Counted from the first letter of the stretch, positions 1 through 6,923 are shown. The stretch: 64,000 nucleotides of DNA from Halorhabdus amylolytica (GCF_004944975.1 NZ_SPQG01000011.1:1-64000), one strand, 5' to 3'. The notes: generated by a model not told the origin, from the sequence alone. Made by a program: numbers and translations.

Positions 1-1
1 G

Positions 2-943
2 GATTACACCGTCGAGCCGAGCGGATCCGATGATTCCGGCGATGACGATTTCTATATCTCTCCGACCGCTGATGGCTCGGACGATGATGATTCGGACTCC
101 TCGGGATCCGACAGCGAGCCGATCAGCATGGACACCCCGACGACCAGTTGCCCGGACGGTATGAGCTACAGCGAGCGATACGGGTGTTACGACCCCGACC
201 TCGTGGAGAGCGGCACTCCGGGCACGGGCTCGACGGATGACTCCTCTGAGGACTCAAGCACCGACTCCGCGAACGCCGGAGGGACTGGCTCGTTCGGCGA
301 TCGCGGCGACAGCGAGAGCGACACGTCGAGCGACACCGGGAGCGACAGTACCGACTCGACAACCAGCGATAGCGACACCGACAGCAATTCAGACACAACC
401 ATGGACACGCCTGACGGAGACACAATCGAGATCATCACGTACAACGACGGGGAGGCCGTCGATACGATCGACACCGGCGTCGAGCAGCCCGATGACGCCG
501 GAGAGGAGTACGACAACCGCTACAACGCGGACCCGGACCTCGCCGAGTCGGGCGTCCCTGGAGGGGGCGACCTCGCCGTCGAGTTCATCTCGGCGATGGC
601 CGGAGAGCCCGGCGAGGGTGACGATGGCGACGCCGTCGAGCAGAACGATGACGGGGACTGGCAGATCGATCCGAGCGAGACCACGCAGAACGTAGAGGAC
701 GAACTCGCAGAGGTTCGGGATTTCTTCAGCGACAGCGACGGCGAGAGCGACCAGAACGACGGTCAGGAACAGTCTGACGGCCCGCTCCCCGGTGGGATGA
801 CGATGCCGGAGATTCAGCTTCCGGCGCCCATGCAGTCGGGAAGCGGCGACCAGGGGGGCGTAACCCTCAGCACGGGCGCCATGATCGCCGGGGCGCTCGG
901 GGTCGGCGCCGCGGCGTGGGCCTACTCGCGGCAGGAGGGGTGA
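2..943 (+). CDS. Ser/Asp-rich membrane-anchored protein of the integrated element, 5' end outside the window
   Basis: The frame is already open at the first base, so the gene starts left of the window; about 313 codons are visible. The protein is dominated by Ser, Asp, Gly and Thr and ends in one hydrophobic segment (core AGALGVGAAAWAY) followed by a short basic tail, so it is probably exported and anchored at its C-terminus. A motif occurs twice: CYDPDLVESGTPG near visible residue 67 and NADPDLAESGVPG near residue 177. It is the first visible gene of a rightward block of membrane proteins, and the next gene starts 5 bases after its stop. A virion spike or adhesin is possible by context, but no known family is recognised. 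The coding call is firm; the function is unknown. Confidence 0.75.
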   Translation, partial: DYTVEPSGSDDSGDDDFYISPTADGSDDDDSDSSGSDSEPISMDTPTTSCPDGMSYSERYGCYDPDLVESGTPGTGSTDDSSEDSSTDSANAGGTGSFGDRGDSESDTSSDTGSDSTDSTTSDSDTDSNSDTTMDTPDGDTIEIITYNDGEAVDTIDTGVEQPDDAGEEYDNRYNADPDLAESGVPGGGDLAVEFISAMAGEPGEGDDGDAVEQNDDGDWQIDPSETTQNVEDELAEVRDFFSDSDGESDQNDGQEQSDGPLPGGMTMPEIQLPAPMQSGSGDQGGVTLSTGAMIAGALGVGAAAWAYSRQEG

Positions 944-947
944 GCCC

Positions 948-1457
948 ATGCTCGTCGCACCGAGCTTGTGGCCGGTCGATGTCGGATCCGGCGACGAGAG
1001 CGACGGCGGCGACTCGTCGGACGGGAGCGACAGCGACGGCTCGGACCCGATCCCTGGCCCGGTCGACAACTGGATCGGCGCGGGCGTCGATACCGGGATC
1101 ACCGTCATCCAAGACGGCGCCCGAGCCGGCGCCGACATCACCGGCGGGACGATCGACTTTGTCGGCGGCGGGACGGCCGACCTCGTCGGGGACGTCGCCG
1201 GTGGCGCGGCCGATACGGCCGCTACGGTGACGTGGGACGTGGGGGAGTTCATCGGCGAAGGCGCGACTGGCGCCAGCGATACGGCCGAGGACGTTGCCAG
1301 CGACGCCGGGGGTGCGGTCGGCGGGTTCTGGTCCGGGGCGCTCAACGCTCAGACCGTCATGCTCGCCGGGATCGTCCTGATCGCCGTGTACGTCCTGGCG
1401 AACAGCGAGGCCGGCGAGGCGGCCGGGACAGCGGCGACGGCGGGGGTGCCGGCATGA
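948..1457 (+). CDS. Gly/Ala/Asp-rich protein with C-terminal membrane segment
   Basis: 169 residues. The first third is a Ser/Asp/Gly linker. The middle is a long Ala/Gly/Asp-rich region with repeated small-residue blocks (DITGGTIDFVGGG, DLVGDVAGGAADT) that looks amphipathic. A hydrophobic stretch, MLAGIVLIAVYVLA, lies near residues 143-156. The start ATG follows a GGAGG-like site 5 bases after the upstream stop. The 3' end overlaps the next gene by ATGA. Gly/Ala-rich proteins with one membrane helix are common minor membrane proteins of membrane-containing haloarchaeal viruses, which is why a structural role is suspected; no homologous family is recognised. Confidence 0.7.
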   Translation: MLVAPSLWPVDVGSGDESDGGDSSDGSDSDGSDPIPGPVDNWIGAGVDTGITVIQDGARAGADITGGTIDFVGGGTADLVGDVAGGAADTAATVTWDVGEFIGEGATGASDTAEDVASDAGGAVGGFWSGALNAQTVMLAGIVLIAVYVLANSEAGEAAGTAATAGVPA

Positions 1458-1675
1458 TCGAGGTGATCGAGCCTTACGCGGTGACGGCGTCGGCGGCGAT
1501 CACGGCGACGGCTGCAGTCGGGGCGTTCAACTCGCTCAGAGACTTCACCGATCGGCTTGACGAGACCGAACGGCGCTCGATCGCAAACCAGCGTCGGCAG
1601 ATCGGCGAGCCCGACGAGCCCGAGACGCTCGACGAACCGATTCTCGACCGGGTCCGAGACTTGGAGGGGTCGTAA
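1454..1675 (+). CDS. Small membrane protein, 73 aa
   Basis: The ATG overlaps the upstream stop codon in an ATGA junction. The product has an Ala/Thr-rich N-terminal hydrophobic segment (residues about 6-25), then a charged, probably helical cytoplasmic tail that ends in EPILDRVRDLEGS. The next gene starts one base after its TAA. Tight packing with the flanking membrane-protein genes indicates one transcript. No known family is recognised; it may assemble with the neighbouring membrane proteins. Confidence 0.65.
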   Translation: MIEVIEPYAVTASAAITATAAVGAFNSLRDFTDRLDETERRSIANQRRQIGEPDEPETLDEPILDRVRDLEGS

Positions 1676-1676
1676 C

Positions 1677-2015
1677 ATGCCCACAGAGCGAGAGTTCGTG
1701 AAGGGGCTGGTCCGCCGGCTCCGGTCGACGTTCGGTGAGCGATCAAGCATCGAGACCGAGGTGACGACCGAGCCCTCCGGCGCCCGGTGCGACATCCTCC
1801 TCGACTCGCCGTCAGGCGCTCGCTACGCGATCGAGGCGACCGACGCCTTCGAGTGGCAAGAGACGGCACAGGCCCGGTTCTACGGCGACCTCCTCGACGC
1901 CCGGCCGGTGGTCGCGGTCCCGCCGGGCGGGGTGTCGCTCGATCGAGTGCTACCGCTCGCTACGGCCGGCAACGTAGCGATCCTGCCGATCGAGACGGAC
2001 GGGAGGGAAGCATGA
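1677..2015 (+). CDS. Small soluble protein with a restriction-nuclease-like strand pattern, 112 aa
   Basis: The start ATG lies one base after the upstream stop, and the 3' end overlaps the next start by ATGA. It is the only gene of the block without a membrane segment. The pattern CDILLDSPSGARYAIEATD (Asp on one strand, a turn, then a strand ending in Glu) resembles the core of PD-(D/E)xK nucleases, but the usual Lys is replaced by Thr. The C-terminal half (RPVVAVPPGG, NVAILPIET) has alternating hydrophobic strands. A degenerate nuclease fold is a weak inference. The function is otherwise unknown. Confidence 0.6.
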   Translation: MPTEREFVKGLVRRLRSTFGERSSIETEVTTEPSGARCDILLDSPSGARYAIEATDAFEWQETAQARFYGDLLDARPVVAVPPGGVSLDRVLPLATAGNVAILPIETDGREA

Positions 2016-2347
2016 TCGGGGAGTTCGTCACGTCGATCCTGAACCGGCTCACGGCGCCGACAGAGGCCGCCACTGAGAGCAACGGGTTCCTCTCGACCCG
2101 TCCGGAGTGGCACGCGACGGTGATCGGGACGGCGGTCGGCGTCGTGGTCGCGATGACCGGCTCCTGGGAGCTGGCCGGGCTGTTCGTCTTCGCGGCGCTC
2201 GGCGCCAAGCTCGGGAGCAAGCACCTCGGCGATCTCCGACGCGAGCCCTGGTATGGACTCGGCGCGTTCCTCGCCGCCGTCACGGTGACACGGTACGGGC
2301 CGATCGTCCTCGATCTCGTCACCGACATCGTCGCGAGACTGCTGTGA
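2012..2347 (+). CDS. Membrane protein with about three transmembrane helices, 111 aa
   Basis: This is the last gene of the rightward block, coupled to the gene before it by ATGA. Hydrophobic segments lie near residues 33-48, 52-66 and 82-105, separated by short basic loops (KLGSKHLGDLRREPW). It ends about 40 bases before the convergent stop of the leftward operon. It may be a holin-like or virion membrane protein by context only; no motif decides this. Confidence 0.65.
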   Translation: MIGEFVTSILNRLTAPTEAATESNGFLSTRPEWHATVIGTAVGVVVAMTGSWELAGLFVFAALGAKLGSKHLGDLRREPWYGLGAFLAAVTVTRYGPIVLDLVTDIVARLL

Positions 2348-2387
2348 AAAGAAGAGACGTCTTAGTAGGCTGTCGTCGCTCGCGAAC

Positions 2388-2879
2388 TCACTTCTCTTCC
2401 CGATACTTCCACTGCTGAGGGTCAGCACATGCCGGTTTGACGCGCCAGTGTCGCCAGCGATCGGCTCCCTCGCCAGTCAGCCCGACCGGCATCGGTCCAC
2501 GGGCGATGAACCCCTTCTTTCGGAGCGGTTCCAGTGCGTCAGTGAGGTTGTCAGCTGTCACCTGCTGGGTTTTTTGGGCGATCGCGCTGGCGTGCCGGCG
2601 CTGGTAGATCATCAGGTCCTCGTCGGCGAACTTCAGACACGCCTCGTAAAGTTCGCGTTCGTGCGAGTCGGTCGGGTAGTACTCGTCAGTTCCGACGTCC
2701 ACGACGACGTCGCCGTACTCCTCGACGAACTCCGCCATGGCGTCCTCGAAGACGTCGGTCATCGTGGTGTCGGCGTTCTCGCAGGCTTCTTTGAAATCTG
2801 TCTTCAGCGTCTCGGGAACGCGGGCCGAAACCTGCGTCTTCCCGGCGTTGCTGTACCCCTGAGCGCCCATGCGGCTCAT
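2388..2879 (-). CDS. Ribbon-helix-helix plus winged-helix DNA-binding protein
   Basis: 163 residues when read from the ATG that overlaps the upstream stop in an ATGA junction; a GTG 6 bases earlier is also in frame. Residues about 12-52 fit a ribbon-helix-helix domain: a beta strand KTQVSARVP, then two helices LKTDFKEACENA and TDVFEDAMAEFVEEYG. The C-terminal 90 residues fit a winged helix (EADEDLMIYQRR-like helix, TQQVTADNLTDALEPLRKKGFI, then a GLTGEGADRWRHWRV wing). It is probably a transcriptional or copy-control regulator of the element. It is the last gene of a five-gene leftward operon. Confidence 0.75.
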   Translation of the reverse strand: MSRMGAQGYSNAGKTQVSARVPETLKTDFKEACENADTTMTDVFEDAMAEFVEEYGDVVVDVGTDEYYPTDSHERELYEACLKFADEDLMIYQRRHASAIAQKTQQVTADNLTDALEPLRKKGFIARGPMPVGLTGEGADRWRHWRVKPACADPQQWKYREEK

Positions 2880-3208
2880 TCGCACACCCCTCCCGGTGCT
2901 GTATACACAGATCCAGGGGTGATTTGACCCGCTGTGTAGATGCCGTAATACGCAGACGTGACGGGCGTAGACAGTTTAGCTACACACCCTCCCCTAGAGC
3001 GCTCTGAGGTGGCTTCGCCGGCGGGCGCGCTCGCGCGTTGGGGCTGGCGCTGCTGGCCGTCCTCGTCGAGCAGGGGGTTCGGGTCGGGATCGGGGTGCCC
3101 TTCGGCGAGCGCGTGGTTCCGGGCGGCCTCGTCGGCCTTCGCGATCGTGACGATCGCCTGGGGGAGCGTGCCGGCGATCGCGTCGACGCGGGCAAGCAGG
3201 CTACGCAT
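2876..3208 (-). CDS. Hypothetical protein, 110 aa
   Basis: The start ATG overlaps the stop of the preceding zinc-ribbon gene by 8 bases, and the stop overlaps the next start by ATGA, so it is locked into the operon. The N-terminal 35 residues look helical (MRSLLARVDAIAGTLPQAIV). A Pro/Asp linker (HPDPDPNPLLDEDGQQ) and a low-complexity C-terminal half follow. The last third is encoded by DNA holding two GGGAGGG-TGTG copies about 100 bases apart (2882-2893 and 2982-2993 on the plus strand). That part may therefore be read-through of an operator or origin-like stretch rather than conserved protein. The family is not recognised. Confidence 0.55.
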   Translation of the reverse strand: MRSLLARVDAIAGTLPQAIVTIAKADEAARNHALAEGHPDPDPNPLLDEDGQQRQPQRASAPAGEATSERSRGGCVAKLSTPVTSAYYGIYTAGQITPGSVYTAPGGVCE

Positions 3209-3359
3209 CGCTCTCCTCCTGTGGCTCCACGTAGTAGCGAGCAACTCGACAGTCGGAGTTTCGGCAACGCCATGTATGATAGTCACCCTCGCTATCGGCA
3301 ACGGGTATATCTGGATACCCTCGTTGGCGACAGTTCGGGCAGTGTTCAGCTCCGCTCAT
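3201..3359 (-). CDS. Micro zinc-ribbon protein, 52 aa
   Basis: This short gene begins directly after the TAG of the SWIM-domain gene and ends in an 8-base overlap with the next ATG. Four cysteines form a clear zinc-ribbon pattern, CPNC at residues 7-10 and CRNSDC at residues 32-37, around a short beta-hairpin region (TWRCRNSDCRVARYYV). Small stand-alone zinc ribbons are common in haloarchaea and often modulate nucleic-acid or protein contacts. The partner is not known. Coupling on both sides and the preserved ligands support a real gene. Confidence 0.65.
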   Translation of the reverse strand: MSGAEHCPNCRQRGYPDIPVADSEGDYHTWRCRNSDCRVARYYVEPQEESDA

Positions 3360-3929
3360 CTACCGAGTCACCCCACGACCGTCGACGACCTTCTCGCGGG
3401 CTCGCCGAAGCAGGTTCCCGACCGTCCCCGGCGACCGATCCGTGTGGCGGGCGTACTCCCGCACACCGACGTCGCCGAGTTGGCAGGTGAGATAGGCGTC
3501 GAGTTCCGCGCTCGTCAGCCCGTCGCCGACGTCGGTCTCGCCGTCGCCGTCGATCCGAAGCCAGGACGGCGGGTGATCGTACGCGTGACCCGTCTCCAGG
3601 TGCGTGACGGTGATCTCGCCGAGGGTCCACTGCCACCAGAGACTCGCGACGTGAGCACACCAGCCGTCGTGATACTCGTAGCCGGTACAGTCGCACTCAG
3701 CGACGAGTGTGTCCCCTTTCAGCGTCCACGTCACCCTGTGGTGGCCCTCACCGTCGCTGAGGGCGACCATGCGCTCGGCCCGGTTGATCGGGCCACCCTG
3801 GTCGCGCTCTTGCTGGGCGCGCCTCCAGGCGGTCGAGAGCGTCCACTTCGAGGGGAACGTCAGCGTCGGCGGGCCGCCCAGCTGCTTGAGCGCCCGTGGT
3901 GGGTCGCCGGCGTCGGTCTCGATGCTCAT
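3360..3929 (-). CDS. SWIM zinc-finger protein with C-terminal helix-turn-helix
   Basis: 189 residues from the ATG that overlaps the stop of the micro zinc protein upstream (ATGA). Residues 50-110 hold a SWIM finger: CDCTGYEYHDGWCAHV, the CxCx(n)CxH ligand set, after a beta-hairpin WTLKGDTLVAE. Residues about 140-185 hold a helix-turn-helix (AELDAYLTCQLGDVGVREYARHTDRS region, then SPGTVGNLLRRAREKV) of the kind seen in sigma-like or phage regulators. SWIM domains bind DNA or proteins in transposases, MEKK and SWI2/SNF2 relatives. Fusion with an HTH suggests a regulator or replication factor of the element. The function is inferred. Confidence 0.75.
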   Translation of the reverse strand: MSIETDAGDPPRALKQLGGPPTLTFPSKWTLSTAWRRAQQERDQGGPINRAERMVALSDGEGHHRVTWTLKGDTLVAECDCTGYEYHDGWCAHVASLWWQWTLGEITVTHLETGHAYDHPPSWLRIDGDGETDVGDGLTSAELDAYLTCQLGDVGVREYARHTDRSPGTVGNLLRRAREKVVDGRGVTR

Positions 3930-4042
3930 GGCCGGCACACCCCTTCTTCGAGTGCAGGGCACCGCTGGTGCGGATCGGTAATGTACTCCCCACAGAAATC
4001 GCAGATGGGCGGATACTGACGTTCAGACGGCTCAACAGCCAC
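3926..4042 (-). CDS. Micro zinc-finger protein, 38 aa
   Basis: A GTG start is preceded by a strong GGAGGTG ribosome-binding site 6-7 bases upstream, and the TGA overlaps the next ATG. The product carries CDFC at residues 14-17, His25, Cys28 and Cys36, enough ligands for one zinc site. It is the promoter-proximal gene of the leftward operon and starts about 65 bases from the tRNA-Pro gene. The product is very short, but the strong ribosome site, ligand spacing and ATGA coupling make it credible. Confidence 0.6.
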   Translation of the reverse strand: MAVEPSERQYPPICDFCGEYITDPHQRCPALEEGVCRP

Positions 4043-4092
4043 GTTGACCACCTCCGAAACCGGCCGCTAAGTGTCTAGGAACCCTGGAAAAA

Positions 4093-4104
4093 CGGTATAT
4101 ACGT
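4093..4104 (-). promoter_or_regulatory. TATA-like element of the leftward operon
   Basis: GTATATACC on the minus strand lies between the tRNA-Pro 3' end and the micro zinc-finger gene. A start of transcription about 25 bases downstream would give a short leader containing the GGAGGTG site. Read-through from the tRNA promoter could also feed the operon. Confidence 0.4.
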
Positions 4105-4107
4105 AGT

Positions 4108-4179
4108 GGGCCGGCGCGAATTCGAATCGCGGTTACGGCCACCCGAAGGCCGAAGGATACCAAGCTACCCCACCGGCCC
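4108..4179 (-). tRNA. tRNA-Pro (anticodon CGG); probable integration site of the flanking element
   Basis: 72 nt on the minus strand fold as a tRNA. The acceptor GGGCCGG pairs with CCGGCCC. The D-loop is AGCTTGGTA. The anticodon stem CGGCC/GGCCG encloses loop TTCGGGT with anticodon CGG (proline, codon CCG). The T-arm CGCGA-TTCGAAT-TCGCG carries the conserved T-loop. The CCA end is not encoded. The 3' end faces the element at lower coordinates, as expected for an integrase that uses a tRNA 3' end as att site. The second att copy and the integrase would lie left of the window. Confidence 0.92.
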
Positions 4180-4300
4180 GCATCAAATAGATAACCGAGG
4201 TTCGCCTTTAACTCTTGCGAGACTCGTCCAGTCGGGTGAATTCACCGGCCCGGATTGTTATCGCTACAACACTTATCCCCGTGGCGCACCTATATGGTAT

Positions 4301-4579
4301 ATGCCCGAAGAAGTGCTCTTCGAGACGGAACGCTCGCTTACTCGCGCCGAGATCGCGTCGTACCTTCGAACCGTTGCCGACAACCTCGAATCCGGTGACC
4401 ATATCTCGCTGTCTGCCGGTGACCAGTCGGTCACGATGGAGCCTCCCGAACGCCCGACATTCGAGGTGAAGGCCGAACGTGAAGGACCGACCGACGCCCC
4501 CGGCGAACTCAGCGTCGAGTTCGAACTCGAGTGGGACGAGAACGCGGGCGACGACGGTGGCGACCTCCGGATCGAGTGA
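4301..4579 (+). CDS. amphi-Trp domain protein, 92 aa
   Basis: A small conserved haloarchaeal protein. The pattern FETERSLTRAEIASYLRTVADNLESGDHISLSAG followed by short beta strands (FEVKAEREG, LSVEFELEWDE) matches the amphi-Trp domain, in which an amphipathic strand ends with a Trp. The ATG at 4301 is preferred to the longer open frame because upstream codons run into the tRNA gene and a TATA-like ACTTATCC lies about 30 bases upstream. The molecular function of the family is not established. It is the first chromosomal gene right of the tRNA boundary. Confidence 0.8.
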   Translation: MPEEVLFETERSLTRAEIASYLRTVADNLESGDHISLSAGDQSVTMEPPERPTFEVKAEREGPTDAPGELSVEFELEWDENAGDDGGDLRIE

Positions 4580-4597
4580 CAGCCCCCGTCGGACCGA

Positions 4598-5194
4598 TCA
4601 GTATCGTTCGAACCCGTCCGTATCGAGGTAGTTCTGTACGACAGTGATCGCGTGGTCGGCGTGTAGTGCCCGTGGACCGAGACGCACCCGTCGAGCACCC
4701 AGTTCGTCGAGAAGGATCGCTTCTTCCGCGGTGAAATCTCGGTGATCCGATAGCACGAACACCGGATCGGCCGGTGGGTCGCTCTCGGCGATCGGCTCCC
4801 CGTCCTCGTGAAGTTGGACGAGCGTGCCTTCCTCGGCCGCGTCCCGGAGTGTCGGTTCGACACCCTGCCGAGTCAGATAGATTCCAGGTGAGGTCTCGAC
4901 CGACTGACGGCCGATGGCCTCGTCGCTCCGTTCGAGTGCACTTCTGATCCGGGCGGCCGTACTGCGTTCGTCCGGATGGAGGCCCCGCACTTTCTCGCCT
5001 TCCATCCGCAGGGTGAACGTGTCCCCGAGCACCAGGCGGAGACGCACGTCCTCGCGGATTCCATGAGAGAGAAACAGCGCGGCGTTGACACACCGACAGA
5101 GTACGTCGAGACGCCCGGCGACGCCCGGTAGATCGTCCAGCGGGAAGTCTGGCGTCGTCGGAGCTTCGTGACCGATCACGACGAACTGGCGCAT
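4598..5194 (-). CDS. trmY: tRNA (pseudouridine-54-N1)-methyltransferase TrmY
   Basis: 198 residues, the usual length of TrmY. This SPOUT-fold enzyme uses S-adenosylmethionine to make N1-methylpseudouridine at tRNA position 54 in archaea. Diagnostic segments are [14 protein letters not shown] at the start, [21 protein letters not shown], the cofactor-knot region [13 protein letters not shown] and the C-terminal [23 protein letters not shown]. It stands alone between convergent and divergent neighbours. Identification is secure from family-wide motifs. Confidence 0.93.
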   Translation of the reverse strand: MRQFVVIGHEAPTTPDFPLDDLPGVAGRLDVLCRCVNAALFLSHGIREDVRLRLVLGDTFTLRMEGEKVRGLHPDERSTAARIRSALERSDEAIGRQSVETSPGIYLTRQGVEPTLRDAAEEGTLVQLHEDGEPIAESDPPADPVFVLSDHRDFTAEEAILLDELGARRVRLGPRALHADHAITVVQNYLDTDGFERY

Positions 5195-5271
5195 GCCTGT
5201 GCGTCATCGCCGACCGACTTACACACGTCGACTCGGATCGATCCTTCGACCGTCACCCCCGGCCGCGTCGC

Positions 5272-5694
5272 TTATCGCGACCGTTCGAGTTCTGCGCGGC
5301 GCCGCTCGAATTCCTCGTCTTCGAGTTCCCCGCGAGCGTACCGTTCCCGGAGTGTCTCGAGTGCTCGATCCGTCGAGGGCGAGTCGTGTTCGGGCGAATT
5401 ACGCACGTGGGCGACGAGAAGGACGATTCCGAGTCCGAGCAGCACCCAGAATACGAGTCCGAGTCCAGGAAACCCGAACGCGCCGTAGCGTCCGCCGCCC
5501 ATCATCCCGCCGCTCCCGTGCTGGGCGCTCGCACCTCCAGTGGCTACGAGGAGTGCGACCGCGAACAGCCCCGGTCGGGCGAGCAGCGAGACCGTTTTTC
5601 GGACTCGATCGGGGCTGTCGTCGCTCCACCGGACGTGGTCGGATCCGAGCCGGCTTGTCCAGCCGTCTTTGGTGGGATCAGACGCTCTCAGCAT
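5272..5694 (-). CDS. SHOCT-domain membrane protein
   Basis: 140 residues. A signal or first membrane segment (LLARPGLFAVALLVATGGASA) is followed by a Met/His/Gly patch QHGSGGMMGGGRYG, a second membrane helix (PGLGLVFWVLLGLGIVLLVAHV) and a C-terminal SHOCT motif (LETLRERYARGELEDEEFERRRAEL), a short domain found at the ends of many small prokaryotic proteins. The start ATG overlaps the stop of the His-rich gene upstream, so the two are co-translated. The metal-binding Met/His patch fits its neighbours. A copper or other soft-metal role is inference. Confidence 0.8.
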   Translation of the reverse strand: MLRASDPTKDGWTSRLGSDHVRWSDDSPDRVRKTVSLLARPGLFAVALLVATGGASAQHGSGGMMGGGRYGAFGFPGLGLVFWVLLGLGIVLLVAHVRNSPEHDSPSTDRALETLRERYARGELEDEEFERRRAELERSR

Positions 5695-6125
5695 CCGTGC
5701 CCCCCACCGTACATTCCGCCGTGATCACGTTCACCGTCGTCGTTTCTGTGTTCGTCGTCACTCTCTTCGACGTTGTCGTGGGACGTTTCGTGTTGATTGT
5801 GGCCGTTCCGAGCGTGACCCGCGTCGTTGTGGTGCCCACGGTCGATATCGTGGTCTGGGTGATGACCGTCGGCCATGCCGGAGGGCGTCGCCATACTGGT
5901 AGCGCGCCCGTCCGTCCATTCGGTCGCGTTCACTCTCCCGTGTGCCGTCGTGTGTTCGGCCATCCAGGCGATCTGCTCGTCGATGTCCTGATACGCACCA
6001 TGGGGGACTGTTCCATTGTCCAGTACCGGCCCGTTGCCGTGGGCGCTGACCGCGGGCAGTACAATTAGGAACGCGAGTACTGCGAGCCCCACAACCAGCC
6101 AGATTCGGCCGTTCGTCTCGGTCAT
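5688..6125 (-). CDS. His-rich exported protein, probable metal binder
   Basis: 145 residues with an N-terminal signal or anchor (residues 7-28, RIWLVVGLAVLAFLIVLPAVSAHG). The mature part is very rich in His, Asp, Asn and Gly; over 20 His residues lie between residues 75 and 145, and it ends GGMYGGGHGC. Such composition is typical of extracytoplasmic metal-buffering proteins. It is translationally coupled to the SHOCT protein and preceded by a promoter region with three GAGACCGT copies. No catalytic motif is visible. Confidence 0.75.
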   Translation of the reverse strand: MTETNGRIWLVVGLAVLAFLIVLPAVSAHGNGPVLDNGTVPHGAYQDIDEQIAWMAEHTTAHGRVNATEWTDGRATSMATPSGMADGHHPDHDIDRGHHNDAGHARNGHNQHETSHDNVEESDDEHRNDDGERDHGGMYGGGHGC

Positions 6126-6189
6126 TGAGTTTCGCCTCAGGGGGGATAGGGGAGTACAGTAGTTGTTCTCCTGGGTGTGAACGCGGACT

Positions 6190-6250
6190 GGAGACCGTTC
6201 GAGACCGTGTTTAAACGGATCTAATCGTTTTTCTTCGCGGAGACCGTTCG
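6190..6250 (-). promoter_or_regulatory. Promoter with three GAGACCGT repeats
   Basis: GAGACCGTTCG occurs at 6191-6201 and 6240-6250, and GAGACCGT again at 6201-6208, around a TTTAAA TATA-like box (6210-6215). The boxes sit 65-125 bases upstream of the His-rich gene start. Spacing and repetition suggest a regulator operator, possibly for the wHTH protein encoded just upstream. Confidence 0.4.
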
Positions 6251-6290
6251 TCGCGAACGGATTCGGCTACTTCAGGCTGATCCGGGCGTG

Positions 6291-6923
6291 CTAGGCCGCT
6301 CCGTTCCGTTCGAGATCCTCGCTCGGATAGATCCGGTAGGTCCGTCCTTGGCGTTCCCGGTAGAGCAAGCCCCGTTCTTCGAGGTCGCTCACCGTCTGAC
6401 TCACTTTGCTCTTCGAGAACTCGGCTCTGTCCCTGAGTTCGATCTGCGTGATCCCCGGGGAGTCGAGGACGGGTTCGAGGATCCGCCGCTCGTCCTCGGG
6501 AAGCAGGTCCAGGACGCGCTCGGTCGGGTTCGCCTCCGGGTTGACTGATCGTCCGTCGGCAGTGTCGGATTCGGGATCGACCGGATCTGCCCGCGCTGGG
6601 TCCCGGTTCGTCGACTCACCGTCGTTCTGAGTCGTCGGAGCTGCGTCGATCGATCCCGGTCGATCCGGTCCGCCATCGCTCGTGAGTTCCGGCCGGAGGA
6701 GGATGTAGACCCCGCCGACGACCGTAGCGATAAGCAGCGTGCCGAAGACGAACCACAGCGGGTCCGGCCCATGCATCGTCTCCATCGAGGTGTCCATCAT
6801 CGATCCCATCGACTCCTCAAAGGCACGACGTTGCCGGTACGCTTGCCAGGCCAGTGCACCGCCACTCAGGATGATCGCGCCGAGGAGCAGTCCCGCCGCG
6901 GCGTCGGCTCGCCGCCGTCTCAT
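6291..6923 (-). CDS. Membrane-anchored winged-helix regulator
   Basis: 210 residues: helix 1 at about 8-28 (AAGLLLGAIILSGGALAW), a Met-rich loop MGSMMDTSMETMHGPDP, helix 2 at about 57-78, an acidic linker, then a MarR/GntR-like winged helix at about 130-205 (LLPEDERRILEPVLDSPG, ITQIELRDRAEFSKSKVSQTVSDLEERGLLYRERQGRTYRIYP). It is an archaeal membrane HTH protein. The Met-rich extracytoplasmic loop could sense a soft metal, and the next genes on the same strand encode Met/His-rich exported proteins, so local regulation is plausible. Confidence 0.82.
   Translation of the reverse strand: MRRRRADAAAGLLLGAIILSGGALAWQAYRQRRAFEESMGSMMDTSMETMHGPDPLWFVFGTLLIATVVGGVYILLRPELTSDGGPDRPGSIDAAPTTQNDGESTNRDPARADPVDPESDTADGRSVNPEANPTERVLDLLPEDERRILEPVLDSPGITQIELRDRAEFSKSKVSQTVSDLEERGLLYRERQGRTYRIYPSEDLERNGAA

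Noticed and set aside
2980-3273. 97-codon minus-strand frame overlapping the element operon
   Set aside because: Arg/Ser/Thr/Pro-rich shadow; the alternative frame is acidic and coupled to its neighbours by overlaps.
5193-6068. 291-codon plus-strand frame opposite the SHOCT and His-rich genes
   Set aside because: Arg/Val-rich composition without acidic bias; the minus-strand genes are well supported.
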